Part shown: one piece after another, positions 53,552 to 61,972 of the stretch
How positions within the stretch are numbered: position 1 is the stretch's first letter
How the letters are laid out: each line of letters starts with the position of its first letter
DNA from: Oceanibacterium hippocampi
GTDB lineage: Bacteria > Pseudomonadota > Alphaproteobacteria > Sneathiellales > Sneathiellaceae
Assembly: GCF_900172325.1 (NCBI RefSeq)
Contig: NZ_FWFR01000001.1
Span: 1,442,335 to 1,506,334 of the forward strand
Reading direction: 5' to 3'
Length of the DNA stretch: 64,000 nucleotides
Notes under the pieces: model-generated
Databases searched by the model: none
Told to the model about the DNA's origin: nothing
The model's input: the letters and a program-made list of their open reading frames with translations, nothing else
Position numbers and translations under genes: made by a program

Positions 53552-54132
53552 GCGCGGCCTTCCGGCCGGCCCTGCCAGCGTCGCGCCAGGTCGTTGTCGA
53601 TCTCCAGCAGGTCGAGCAGGCGTCCGACGCTGTGATCGACCATCGCCTCGAGGCTGTCCGGGCGGGCATAGAAGGCCGGCATCGGGGGCGCGATGATGGC
53701 GCCGATCTCCGACAATTGCGTGAGCATTCTCAGGTGCCCGGTGTGAAGCGGCGTCTCGCGCGGCATCACGATCAGCCGGCGGCGCTCCTTGAGCGTCACG
53801 TCGGCGGCGCGGGTCAGCAGGGTGGTCGTCATGCCGGTGGCGATCTCGGCGGCGCTGCGGATCGAGCAGGGCGCGATGACCATGCCGCGGGTCCGGAAGG
53901 AGCCGGAAGCGATCGCCGCGCCGATGTCGCCGACCGGATGGACATGATCGGCGAGCGCCTTGATCTCGGCCGGCTTCCGGTCGGTTTCGTAGGCGATCGT
54001 CAGCTCGGCCGCCTTGGAGACCACGAGGTGGCTCTCGATTCGCAATTCGCGGCAGGCTTCGAGCAGGCGGATGCCGTAGACCGAGCCCGACGCGCCGCTT
54101 ATTCCGATCACGAGGGGACCCGCGTTCGCCAT
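53548..54132 (-). CDS. ubiX: Flavin prenyltransferase UbiX
   Basis: 194 residues. GISGASGSVYGIRLLEA (residues 10-26), APCSIRSAAEIATGMTTTLL and VMPRETPLHTGHLRMLTQL are diagnostic. Makes prenylated FMN for UbiD-type decarboxylases, required for ubiquinone synthesis. Its stop and that of the convergent TIGR02444 gene share CTAG (53548-53551). Confidence 0.96.
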   Translation of the reverse strand: MANAGPLVIGISGASGSVYGIRLLEACRELRIESHLVVSKAAELTIAYETDRKPAEIKALADHVHPVGDIGAAIASGSFRTRGMVIAPCSIRSAAEIATGMTTTLLTRAADVTLKERRRLIVMPRETPLHTGHLRMLTQLSEIGAIIAPPMPAFYARPDSLEAMVDHSVGRLLDLLEIDNDLARRWQGRPEGRA

Positions 54133-54300
54133 CCCGAATATCCTTTCCGCTTCGTCCGGCAGTTCCCGGCGGGATGGTCCGCCCGTCGGTTGAAATCACA
54201 GGATGGCAGAGTCTTGAAGGCTGACAAGTCCTGACCCACCTGTTCTAGTAGGGATGTGTCGCAAGGCACAACCATGGCTCTGTACGGAGGACGTTTGCCA

Positions 54301-54474
54301 ATGTCGCTCGTTGACCATCTCAGGCAGCTGAACGAAAAGCACCGCAGCCTCGACGAACGGATCGAACAGGAAGTCCACCGCCCCAGTCCCGACAACATCA
54401 AGCTCACGGATCTCAAGCGAAAGAAGCTCAAGCTCAAGGAACGGATCGCCGAGCTCGAGCACGAGATACACTAG
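54301..54474 (+). CDS. DUF465 (YdcH-like) small coiled-coil protein
   Basis: 57 residues. LRQLNEKHRSLDERIEQE and LTDLKRKKLKLKERIAELEH give the DUF465 helical hairpin. Ribosome site GGAGGA (54286-54291) nine bases before ATG 54301 settles the start. Divergent from ubiX. Confidence 0.92.
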   Translation: MSLVDHLRQLNEKHRSLDERIEQEVHRPSPDNIKLTDLKRKKLKLKERIAELEHEIH

Positions 54475-54517
54475 CCGGACCGGCGCGCCGACGGGCCGCC
54501 ACGGCGGTCCGTCCGCG

Positions 54518-55945
54518 TCAGATCGTCTTGCCCGGGTTGAGAATGCCGTTGGGGTCGAGGGTTGCCTTCAACGACCGCATCATGGCCATCTCGACATCGG
54601 ACTTGTAGCGCAGGATTTCCTCGCGCTTCATGCGCCCGAGTCCGTGCTCGGCGCTGATGCTGCCGCCGAGGTCGTGCGCGATGCCGTGCACGAGGTCGTT
54701 GACCTCTTGCCAGCGGGCAAGGAAGGCCGCCTTGTCGGCGCCCGCCGGCTGTAGCGGGTTGTAGTGCACGTTGCCGTCGCCGACATGGCCGAAGGCGACG
54801 CTGCGGACCCCCGGGATGAGCGCCGCGACCGCCGCGTCGGCGCGCTCGATGAACTCGGCCATCTTCGAGACCGGCACCGAGATGTCGTGCTTGATGCTGC
54901 CGCCTTCCGGCTTCTGGGCGCCGGAAATCTCCTCCCGGATATGCCACAGCGCCTTCGACTGGCGCTCGCTCGCGGCGATCGTCGCGTCGACCACGAGGCC
55001 CTTCTCCATCGCCTCGGCCAGCAGGTCCTCGGCCATCGTGCCCATGTCGCTCTCGCGCGCCGCGGAAAGCTCCAGCAGCACGTACCAGGGATGGCGGCCC
55101 TGCAGCGGGTCGGTGACACCCGGGACGTTCTTCCGCACCATGTCGAGGGCGATCCGCGGCATGAGTTCGAAGGCCGTCAGCCGGTCGCCGGCGATGCCCC
55201 GGGCGAGCGAGAAGAGGTCGAGCGCCGGCCGCACGCCGGGCACCGCGACGAAGGCGGTGCGCTGCGCCTTCGGCTTCGGATAGAGCTTCAGGACCGCCCT
55301 GGTGATCACCCCGAGCGTGCCCTCGGCGCCGACGAAGAGCTGTTTCAGGTCGTAGCCGGTATTGTCCTTGCGGAGGCCCCGGAGGCCGTTCCAGACGCGG
55401 CCGTCGGCGAGCACGACTTCCAGCCCGAGCACCAGGTCGCGTGCGTTGCCGTAGCGGAGCACGGCGACGCCGCCCGCGTTGGTCGACAGGTTGCCGCCGA
55501 TCTGGCAACTGCCTTCCGAGCCGATACGCAGAGGAAACAGCCGGTCGGCATCGTCGGCGGCCTGCTGGATGTTGGCGAGCACGGTGCCCGCCTCGACCAG
55601 CATCGTGTCGTTCAGCGGATCGATCTCCAGCACCCGGTTCATGCGCGAGAGCGAGAGCACCACCTCGTCGTTGCCGTCGAAGGGGATCGAGCCGCCGACC
55701 AGCGAGGTGTTGCCGCCCTGGGGGACGACCGGGGTGCGCGTCTCGTTGCAGAGCGCGAGGATGCGCGAGACTTCCTCGGTGCTGCCGGGGCGCAGGACGA
55801 GCGGCGTCCGGCCGCGATAGAGATCGCGCCATTCGACGACATGGGGCTCGACATCCGCCGGTTCGGTGAGCGCCCCGCCAGGTCCGACGATATCGCTCAG
55901 GCGCTGGATGAGCGCTGCGTTGACTTCTGCCATGCCGTTCGACAT
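54518..55945 (-). CDS. FAD-binding D-2-hydroxyacid dehydrogenase (D2HGDH/D-lactate type)
   Basis: 475 residues. FAD-binding-4 domain (VVPQGGNTSLVGGSIP; GGNLSTNAGGVAVLRYGNARD) and C-terminal domain (FGHVGDGNVHYNP; SISAEHGLGRMKREE). Of the single-chain branch oxidising D-2-hydroxyglutarate or D-lactate, and not the GlcD branch. ATG 55945 has GGAAGG upstream; ATG 55933 is possible. Lies 55 bases downstream of the tsaC gene on the same strand. Confidence 0.92.
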   Translation of the reverse strand: MSNGMAEVNAALIQRLSDIVGPGGALTEPADVEPHVVEWRDLYRGRTPLVLRPGSTEEVSRILALCNETRTPVVPQGGNTSLVGGSIPFDGNDEVVLSLSRMNRVLEIDPLNDTMLVEAGTVLANIQQAADDADRLFPLRIGSEGSCQIGGNLSTNAGGVAVLRYGNARDLVLGLEVVLADGRVWNGLRGLRKDNTGYDLKQLFVGAEGTLGVITRAVLKLYPKPKAQRTAFVAVPGVRPALDLFSLARGIAGDRLTAFELMPRIALDMVRKNVPGVTDPLQGRHPWYVLLELSAARESDMGTMAEDLLAEAMEKGLVVDATIAASERQSKALWHIREEISGAQKPEGGSIKHDISVPVSKMAEFIERADAAVAALIPGVRSVAFGHVGDGNVHYNPLQPAGADKAAFLARWQEVNDLVHGIAHDLGGSISAEHGLGRMKREEILRYKSDVEMAMMRSLKATLDPNGILNPGKTI

Positions 55946-56000
55946 AGCCCAGCCTTCCGGGCCCTGCAAGCATCGGCGCAGGTCCCGGGCCAACGGCCGT

Positions 56001-56954
56001 TCAGGGGCGCGGCGCCGCCGCCCGGCGAAGCCGGTCGTTGATCGCCACCCCGAGCCCCACGTCGGGTACCGGGCTCACGGCGATCGTGCTCGCGCCGGCC
56101 TCGTCGAGGGCATGCAGCATGGCGAACAGGTTTGCCGCCGCCTCGACGGGATCCCCGCTCGGACTGAGATTGAGATCGGCGCCGGCCGCCTCCGGTCCGA
56201 AGCCGAGCCAGTGCTCGCCCGCCCGTCGCGCCGTCGCCCCGAGGCGGACCGCCCCGGCCGGAGCGTAATGGCTTTCCATCATGCCGGGACTGGGGCCCTG
56301 GCCGTTCGTCGCCGGCCTGCCGAGCGGGCCGATCACGGCCTCGATCGCCTCGCGGGCGATGGCGCCGGGGCGAAGTAGCAGCGGTTCCGGGCCGGCCAGT
56401 CCGACCACGGTGGATTCGAGGCCGAAGGCGCAGGCGCCGCCATCGAGGATCATCGCCGGCGCCTGTCCGAGACTGCGCAGGACATGCGCGGCCCGGGTCG
56501 GGCTCAACTGGCCGGAGCGGTTGGCGCTCGGCGCCACCACCGGGCGGCCGGTCGCCGCGAGCAGGGCCTGGGCGACCGGGTGCGCCGGCAGCCGGATCGC
56601 GATGCTGGCAAGGCCGGCCGAGGCCAGCCGCGAGACCGGGCAATCTTCGGTGCGCGGCAAGACCATGGTCAGCGGGCCGGGCCAGAAGGCGGCGGCCAGC
56701 GCCTCGGCGGCGTCGCCGAAGCGGCCGAGGCGGCGCGCCATGGCTAGTTCCGCGACGTGCGAGATCAGCGGATTGAAGCTCGGCCGTTCCTTGGCGGCAT
56801 AAATCCCCGCGACCGCGCGGTCGCTGGTGGCGTCGGCGCCGAGCCCGTAGACGGTCTCGGTCGGAAAGGCGACAAGCCGCCCGTCGCGGAGAAGCGCCGC
56901 CGCCGCCCCGATCGCATCGGGGGTCGCGTCGTACAGATTGTCGGATCGTGACAT
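56001..56954 (-). CDS. tsaC: L-threonylcarbamoyladenylate synthase (Sua5 type)
   Basis: 317 residues. YrdC domain (GRLVAFPTETVYGLGADATS; AKERPSFNPLI; GPLTMVLP; VAPSANRSGQLSPT) plus a C-terminal Sua5 domain (SPGMMESHYAPAGAVRL). Makes threonylcarbamoyl-AMP for t6A37 of tRNAs. ATG 56954; the open frame upstream is a shadow. Confidence 0.95.
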   Translation of the reverse strand: MSRSDNLYDATPDAIGAAAALLRDGRLVAFPTETVYGLGADATSDRAVAGIYAAKERPSFNPLISHVAELAMARRLGRFGDAAEALAAAFWPGPLTMVLPRTEDCPVSRLASAGLASIAIRLPAHPVAQALLAATGRPVVAPSANRSGQLSPTRAAHVLRSLGQAPAMILDGGACAFGLESTVVGLAGPEPLLLRPGAIAREAIEAVIGPLGRPATNGQGPSPGMMESHYAPAGAVRLGATARRAGEHWLGFGPEAAGADLNLSPSGDPVEAAANLFAMLHALDEAGASTIAVSPVPDVGLGVAINDRLRRAAAPRP

Positions 56955-57015
56955 GACGGCGCAGTCTAGCGTCGGCGAGGCCGCCGTCCAGTGACGAATC
57001 GCCGCGTCCGGGGGG

Positions 57016-57912
57016 CTAGTCCGCCGACGCTGAGCCCGGCATGCCGTCGACCAGCTTGCCGGTGTCCACAAGGTCGTCCACGGGGTTGTCCGCCTGCTTC
57101 TCCGCCGTCAGATCGGTCGTCTCGAACCGGGTCAGGTGGGCGATGAAACTGCCGACCGGGGCGTTGGCCTGGAAACGAACCGGCAGAGAAAGACCGCTTT
57201 GCGGGAAGCGGGCGATCCAGATCGCGGTGCGGTCCCGGTCGGCGTCGGTTGAACGCCAGTCGTCGGCGTCGCTGAATCCGGCGATCGGTTCGACCCTCAC
57301 CTGGCATCGCACGGCTTCGCCGGCGAAGCGCGACTGGCCGGAGGTCTTCAGGCTGTCGGTTCGGGGCGCCGAGAATTTCAGGTCGAAGCGGCGGCGGCCG
57401 TCGAAGATCGGCATGGTGCTGGAACAGATCGCCTCCGGGTCGCGCTCGACGGCCGAGGCGAGCACCGCGGTCAGCGGGTCGAGGGCGCTGCGGCGAAGCT
57501 CGTCCGGTACTTCCTCGCCGGGTTCGGGTTTCTTCGAATCCGGCTCGATGGTGACATCCCGCTTGCCGTCCGGGCGGTACACGATCGCCGTCCGCCGGCC
57601 GTCCTCGCGGCTGGCGTCCCGGGTATTGAAACGCCTCGGCGTCAACTCTGCGTCGCCGACCGATTCCGATTCGAGCCTTATCTTGCGGAAGAAATCGACC
57701 AGTCCGCGTCCGTTGACGACACTTTCGATCCGGTAGCCCTCGGCGGTCAGCGCCGCGGTGATGTCGATGTCGAGAAAATGGAAACCGCCCGCATAGACCT
57801 CGTAGCCGAGCGAGATCCGCTCGGGCGGGGTTGCGGCGGCGGGTGCCGCGGCGCCGAGCGTCAGGACCAGGGCGGCGATCGACAAGGCTGAGACGGACCG
57901 GGCTTCGGGCAA
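57016..57912 (-). CDS. Periplasmic DUF3108 family protein
   Basis: 298 residues. Signal peptide ends at about residue 26 (LGAAAPAAA), then the DUF3108 beta domain (LGYEVYAGGFHFLDIDI; GLVDFFRKI; RTAIVYRPDGKRD). Start chosen as TTG 57912 because AAGGAGG precedes it by 8 bases; ATG 57939 would add nine residues before the signal peptide. Function unknown; family members are outer-envelope or periplasmic. Confidence 0.85.
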   Translation of the reverse strand: MPEARSVSALSIAALVLTLGAAAPAAATPPERISLGYEVYAGGFHFLDIDITAALTAEGYRIESVVNGRGLVDFFRKIRLESESVGDAELTPRRFNTRDASREDGRRTAIVYRPDGKRDVTIEPDSKKPEPGEEVPDELRRSALDPLTAVLASAVERDPEAICSSTMPIFDGRRRFDLKFSAPRTDSLKTSGQSRFAGEAVRCQVRVEPIAGFSDADDWRSTDADRDRTAIWIARFPQSGLSLPVRFQANAPVGSFIAHLTRFETTDLTAEKQADNPVDDLVDTGKLVDGMPGSASAD

Positions 57913-57999
57913 GGGCGCACCCTCCTTGTGACGGATCATGTCTAGCAGTTTTCGTCCACCCGGAGATATAGGCTGCCTCGGCGGAATGTGTATTCGCCG

Positions 58000-58029
58000 T
58001 TGTCGTGCGCCGCGGCTTGCGCCTATATC
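58000..58029 (+). promoter_or_regulatory. Candidate promoter of the acyl-CoA dehydrogenase gene
   Basis: TTGTCG (58000-58005) and TATATC (58024-58029), 18 bases apart, about 48 bases before the ATG. Confidence 0.5.
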
Positions 58030-58077
58030 TGGTGCGACAAATTCATCTCCGATCAGAATCGTCAGGGAGAAACTGGC

Positions 58078-59877
58078 ATGGCCGACTATCGCGCGCCGCT
58101 CGGCGACATGCGCTTCGTGCTCAACAACATCGTCGACCTGAAGGCGCTCGCCGCCCTGCCGGGCCTCGACGCTGCCGAACCGGAGCTTGTCGACGCCGTG
58201 CTCGAAGAGGCGGGCAAGATGGCGAGCCAGATTCTCGACCCGATCAACTATTCCGGCGATCGCACCGGCAGCCGCCTCGCCGACGGCGTCGTGACCACCC
58301 CGCCCGGTTACAAGGAGGCCTATCGCGCCTATGTCGAGGGCGGCTGGAACGGCATGCCCTTCGATCCGGAATATGGTGGCGGCGGCCTGCCCTGGGCGGT
58401 CACGCTGGCGGCGATGGAAATGTGGAATTCCGCCAATCTCGCCTTCTCGCTCTGCCCGCTGCTGAACCAGGGCGCCATCGAGGCGCTGGAGGCGCACGGC
58501 TCGGACGAGCTGAAGGCGACCTACCTGGCGAAGATGGTGAGCGGCGAATGGTCCGCCACCATGAACCTGACCGAGCCCTCGGCCGGCTCCGACGTCGGCG
58601 CACTCCGCTCCAAGGCGGAACCGCGCGGCGACGGCACCTACCGGATCAGCGGCCAGAAGATCTTCATCACCTATGGCGAACACGACATGGCCGAGAATAT
58701 CGTCCACCTCGTGCTCGCCCGGCTGCCCGACGCACCGCCGGGCACGCGCGGCATCTCGCTGTTCGTCGTGCCGAAATTCCTCGTCGAGGCGGATGGCAGC
58801 CTCGGCCGGCGAAACGATGTCCGCTGCGTCTCGCTGGAAGAGAAACTCGGCATTCACGGCAGCCCGACCTGCGTCATGTCCTACGGCGACGAGGGCGACT
58901 GCGTCGGCTACCTGCTCGGCGCCGAGAACAAGGGCATGCGCTGCATGTTCACGATGATGAACGCGGCCCGGATCTCGGTCGGCCTGCAGGGGCTGGCAAT
59001 CGCCGAGCGGGCCTATCAACGGGCGCTCGCCTTCGCCGCCGAGCGTCGCCAGGGCCGTACGCCCGGCATGCCCGCGACCGAGAGCGCGGCGATCATCGAA
59101 CATGCCGACGTGCGCCGGAACCTGATGCTGATGAAGTCGCAGGTCGAGGCGATGCGCTGCCTGCTCTATGTGAACGGCGCGGCGCTCGACGCCGCCCGGC
59201 ACCATCCGGATCCGGCCGTGCGCGAGGCCAGGCAGGCGCTGACCGAACTGCTGACGCCGATTTCCAAGGCCTGGTCAACCGACCTCGGCTGCGAGATCGC
59301 CTCGATCGGCGTGCAGATTCACGGCGGCATGGGCTTCGTCGAGGAAACCGGCGCCGCGCAATATTACCGCGACGCCCGGATCCTGCCGATCTACGAGGGC
59401 ACCAACGGCATCCAGGCGATCGACCTGGTCGGTCGCAAGCTGCCGATGCTGGGCGGCGAGACGGTGCGCGAACTGATCGCCGAGATGCGGGCGACCGCCG
59501 AGGCGCTGTCGGGTGCCGGCGGCGATCTCGGCGCGATCGCCGATCCGCTGTCGCGGGCCGCCGACGTGGTGGCCGAGACCAGCGACTGGCTGCTCGCCAA
59601 CATGGCCAACGATCCGAATGCCGGGCTGGCCGGCGCGACGCCGTTCCTGAAGCTGTTCGGCTACGCCCTTGGCGGTCATTTCCTCGGCCGTTCGGCCCTG
59701 GCCGCGAATGCCGCGCTGAACGGCGGGGCCGGGAACCGCGAACAGCTCGAGGCGAAGATCGTCACTGCGCGCTTCTATGCAACCCAGGTCCTGCCCCAGG
59801 TCGACGCCAACCGGGCGGCGGCGATGGCTGGCCCGGAGCTATTGTTCGCCATCGGTGCCGACGCGCTTGCTTCCTGA
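58078..59877 (+). CDS. Acyl-CoA dehydrogenase, DmdC-like long type
   Basis: 599 residues: N-terminal (DYRAPLGDMRFVLN), core ACAD domain (NLTEPSAGSDVGALRSKAEP; FITYGEHDMAEN), catalytic E in LPIYEGTNGIQAIDL, and a C-terminal extension found in the DmdC/methylthiopropionyl-CoA dehydrogenase group. Uses FAD to oxidise an acyl-CoA to enoyl-CoA. Ribosome site CAGGGAGA. First gene of a + strand group with an MBL hydrolase, crotonase and SDR; its exact substrate is unknown, and true DMSP use is not shown. Confidence 0.93.
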   Translation: MADYRAPLGDMRFVLNNIVDLKALAALPGLDAAEPELVDAVLEEAGKMASQILDPINYSGDRTGSRLADGVVTTPPGYKEAYRAYVEGGWNGMPFDPEYGGGGLPWAVTLAAMEMWNSANLAFSLCPLLNQGAIEALEAHGSDELKATYLAKMVSGEWSATMNLTEPSAGSDVGALRSKAEPRGDGTYRISGQKIFITYGEHDMAENIVHLVLARLPDAPPGTRGISLFVVPKFLVEADGSLGRRNDVRCVSLEEKLGIHGSPTCVMSYGDEGDCVGYLLGAENKGMRCMFTMMNAARISVGLQGLAIAERAYQRALAFAAERRQGRTPGMPATESAAIIEHADVRRNLMLMKSQVEAMRCLLYVNGAALDAARHHPDPAVREARQALTELLTPISKAWSTDLGCEIASIGVQIHGGMGFVEETGAAQYYRDARILPIYEGTNGIQAIDLVGRKLPMLGGETVRELIAEMRATAEALSGAGGDLGAIADPLSRAADVVAETSDWLLANMANDPNAGLAGATPFLKLFGYALGGHFLGRSALAANAALNGGAGNREQLEAKIVTARFYATQVLPQVDANRAAAMAGPELLFAIGADALAS

Positions 59878-59909
59878 GCGGCGCGGCGGGCGCCGCCTCG
59901 CCGTTTGAC

Positions 59910-59927
59910 GTTGACGTAAACGTCAAC
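59910..59927. promoter_or_regulatory. Perfect palindrome between ACAD and MBL genes
   Basis: GTTGACGT-AA-ACGTCAAC. It overlaps TTGAC -35-like elements. It is shaped like the dyads of MerR-type regulators of acyl-CoA catabolism (LiuR-like motifs are similar), but the regulator is not in the window. Confidence 0.7.
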
Positions 59928-60025
59928 TAGCGTTGAAGACATTCTGCGCTGCACAGTCGATGCTGCAGTGCGAAGTTCATCCGGTTGACGAGGTTCGCGT
60001 ATTGTCCAGTAAGAAAATCGACCGC

Positions 60026-61072
60026 ATGGTCTACCCGCTCGACGGGCGGCCCGAATCCGGCCAGGTCATGGCGGTGACCGACGGCGTCTTCTGGCTCCGT
60101 CTGCCGATCCCCTTCAAGGGCCTGGACTACATCAACTGCTGGCTGCTCGAGGATGGCGACGGCTGGACGATCGTCGATACCGGCTATCCGAGCGACGAGG
60201 CAAAGGCGATCTGGCGCCGCGTCATGGCCGACGAGATGGGCGGCCGCCCGGTCCGACGTATCATTTGCACCCATTTCCACCCGGACCATCTGGGCCTTGC
60301 CGGCTGGCTCCAGCAGGAAACCGGGGCGACGCTTTCGATGAGCCACGGCGAATGGACCTTCGGCCGCATGCTGTCGCTCGACCGCACCGAGGCAATGCCG
60401 GACGAGGTGGTCGACTACCATTTGCGGCTCGGCTTCTCGCAGGAGGCGATCGGCCAGTTGCGTGCCCGTGGCGTCAACAATTACGCCAATTCCGTTTCGC
60501 CGATCCCGCGCGCCTTCCGCCGGCTTTCCGATGGCGAGAGCGTGCGCATCGGCGCCCATGACTGGCGCATCGTCGTCGGCCGCGGCCATAGCCCGGAGCA
60601 TGCCTGTCTTCACTGCGAGGATCTGGGACTGCTGATCTCCGGCGATCAGGTCCTGCCCCGCATCACCCCGCATATCGGCGTCTACTCGGCCGAGCCGGAG
60701 GCCAACCCGCTCAGCCTGTTCCTGGCGTCGCTGTCGCGGCTGCGCGCCCTGCCCGGCGAGACGACGGTGCTGCCCGCCCACGGCGACGTCTTCCAGGGCC
60801 TGCACGAACGGCTCGACTACTATCGCGAGCACCACCAGCTCCGCCTCGACCGGCTGCTTCGCGCCTGTGCCGAGAGCCTGCGGGCGACCGACGTGGTGCC
60901 GCTGCTGTTCCGCCCGAACCTGAACGAGTTCGAGACCTATCTCGGCGTGGCCGAGGGGCTCGCCCATCTCCATTGCCTGCTCGGCGACGGGCTGATCGAA
61001 CGAACCGTCGATGCCGACGCGGTGTACCGTTTCCAGGTACCGAAGACGGTCGGCAAGGAAGCCGCCGCCTGA
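60026..61072 (+). CDS. MBL-fold metallo-hydrolase
   Basis: 348 residues. Zinc motif THFHPDHLGLAGW (HxHxDH), VVGRGHSPEHACLH and LPAHGDVF supply the other ligands. Belongs to the larger metallo-beta-lactamase hydrolases common in acyl-CoA operons, possible thioesterase or esterase. Start is uncertain: ATG 60026 used; TTG 60002 (GAGG upstream) and ATG 59960 are in frame. The palindrome lies upstream. Confidence 0.85.
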   Translation: MVYPLDGRPESGQVMAVTDGVFWLRLPIPFKGLDYINCWLLEDGDGWTIVDTGYPSDEAKAIWRRVMADEMGGRPVRRIICTHFHPDHLGLAGWLQQETGATLSMSHGEWTFGRMLSLDRTEAMPDEVVDYHLRLGFSQEAIGQLRARGVNNYANSVSPIPRAFRRLSDGESVRIGAHDWRIVVGRGHSPEHACLHCEDLGLLISGDQVLPRITPHIGVYSAEPEANPLSLFLASLSRLRALPGETTVLPAHGDVFQGLHERLDYYREHHQLRLDRLLRACAESLRATDVVPLLFRPNLNEFETYLGVAEGLAHLHCLLGDGLIERTVDADAVYRFQVPKTVGKEAAA

Positions 61073-61107
61073 CCGGCCAACCAGAAGAGTCTCCGGGAGT
61101 GAACGGG

Positions 61108-61905
61108 ATGAGTGACGATATTCTGATGAACAAGGCGGATGGCGTCGCGACCATCACGCTCAACCGGCCGGAAGTCCTGAACGCGCTGTCCGAGGCGATG
61201 GTCCAGGGGCTCGGCGAATTCCTGACCGATATCGAGGGCGATCCGTCCGTCCGCTGCGTCGTGCTGAAGGGCGCGGGCGAGCATTTCATGGCCGGTGGCG
61301 ACGTCAAGGGCTTCGGGCCGCTGGCCAAGTTGCCGCCGGAGGAGCGGCGTCGCCGCTTCGAGGCGCGGATCCACAAGCTGCATCCGGTGATCTTCACCAT
61401 GCGCCGGCTGAGGCAGCCGGTGATCGCCAGTGTCCAGGGCGCCGCGGCCGGTTTCGGCCTGTCGCTGGCGATGGCCTGCGACATGGTGATCGCCGCCGAC
61501 AAGGCCTTCTTCACGCTCGCCTATGTCCGCATCGGCACCAGCCCGGACGGTTCCGGCTCCTATTTCCTGCCGCGCATTGTCGGCATGAAGAAGGCGATGG
61601 AGATCGCCCTGCTCGGCGACCGCTTCGACGCGGCGACGGCCAGGGATCTCGGGCTGGTCAACTATGTCGTGCCGGCCGAGACGCTCGAGGCCGAAACGGC
61701 GAAGCTCGCCGCCCGCTTCGTTGCCGGACCGGCGCGGGCGATCGCCAACACCAAGGCGCTGCTCAATGCCTCGCTCGGCAACTCGCTGGAAAGCCAGCTC
61801 GCCCGCGAGGCCTGGTCCTTCGCCGACAGCGCCGCGTCCGAGGACTGGGCCGAGGGCGTCACGGCCTTCGCCGAGAAACGGGAGCCGCGTTTCACCGGGA
61901 AATAG
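61108..61905 (+). CDS. Enoyl-CoA hydratase/isomerase (crotonase) family protein
   Basis: 265 residues. Oxyanion-hole motifs AGGDVKGFG and QGAAAGFGLSLAMACDM. The two Glu residues of the classical hydratase are S119 and Y139 here, while D147 in the TSPDGSGS region is positioned like the Asp of PaaG-type isomerases. So it is more likely an isomerase or other crotonase reaction than a simple hydratase (inference). GGGAGTG upstream of ATG 61108. 35 bases after the MBL gene. Confidence 0.9.
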   Translation: MSDDILMNKADGVATITLNRPEVLNALSEAMVQGLGEFLTDIEGDPSVRCVVLKGAGEHFMAGGDVKGFGPLAKLPPEERRRRFEARIHKLHPVIFTMRRLRQPVIASVQGAAAGFGLSLAMACDMVIAADKAFFTLAYVRIGTSPDGSGSYFLPRIVGMKKAMEIALLGDRFDAATARDLGLVNYVVPAETLEAETAKLAARFVAGPARAIANTKALLNASLGNSLESQLAREAWSFADSAASEDWAEGVTAFAEKREPRFTGK

Positions 61906-61972
61906 TGCTAGCCTTGGCGCAACCGGCGAAACCGGCCGGGAACGACAACAGCAAACGATGAGGGAGGCGGTC

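Noticed and set aside
59933-60026. Longer start for the MBL-fold gene at TTG 59933
   Set aside because: It would begin a few bases after the palindrome and has no ribosome site; the added residues are not part of the MBL family.
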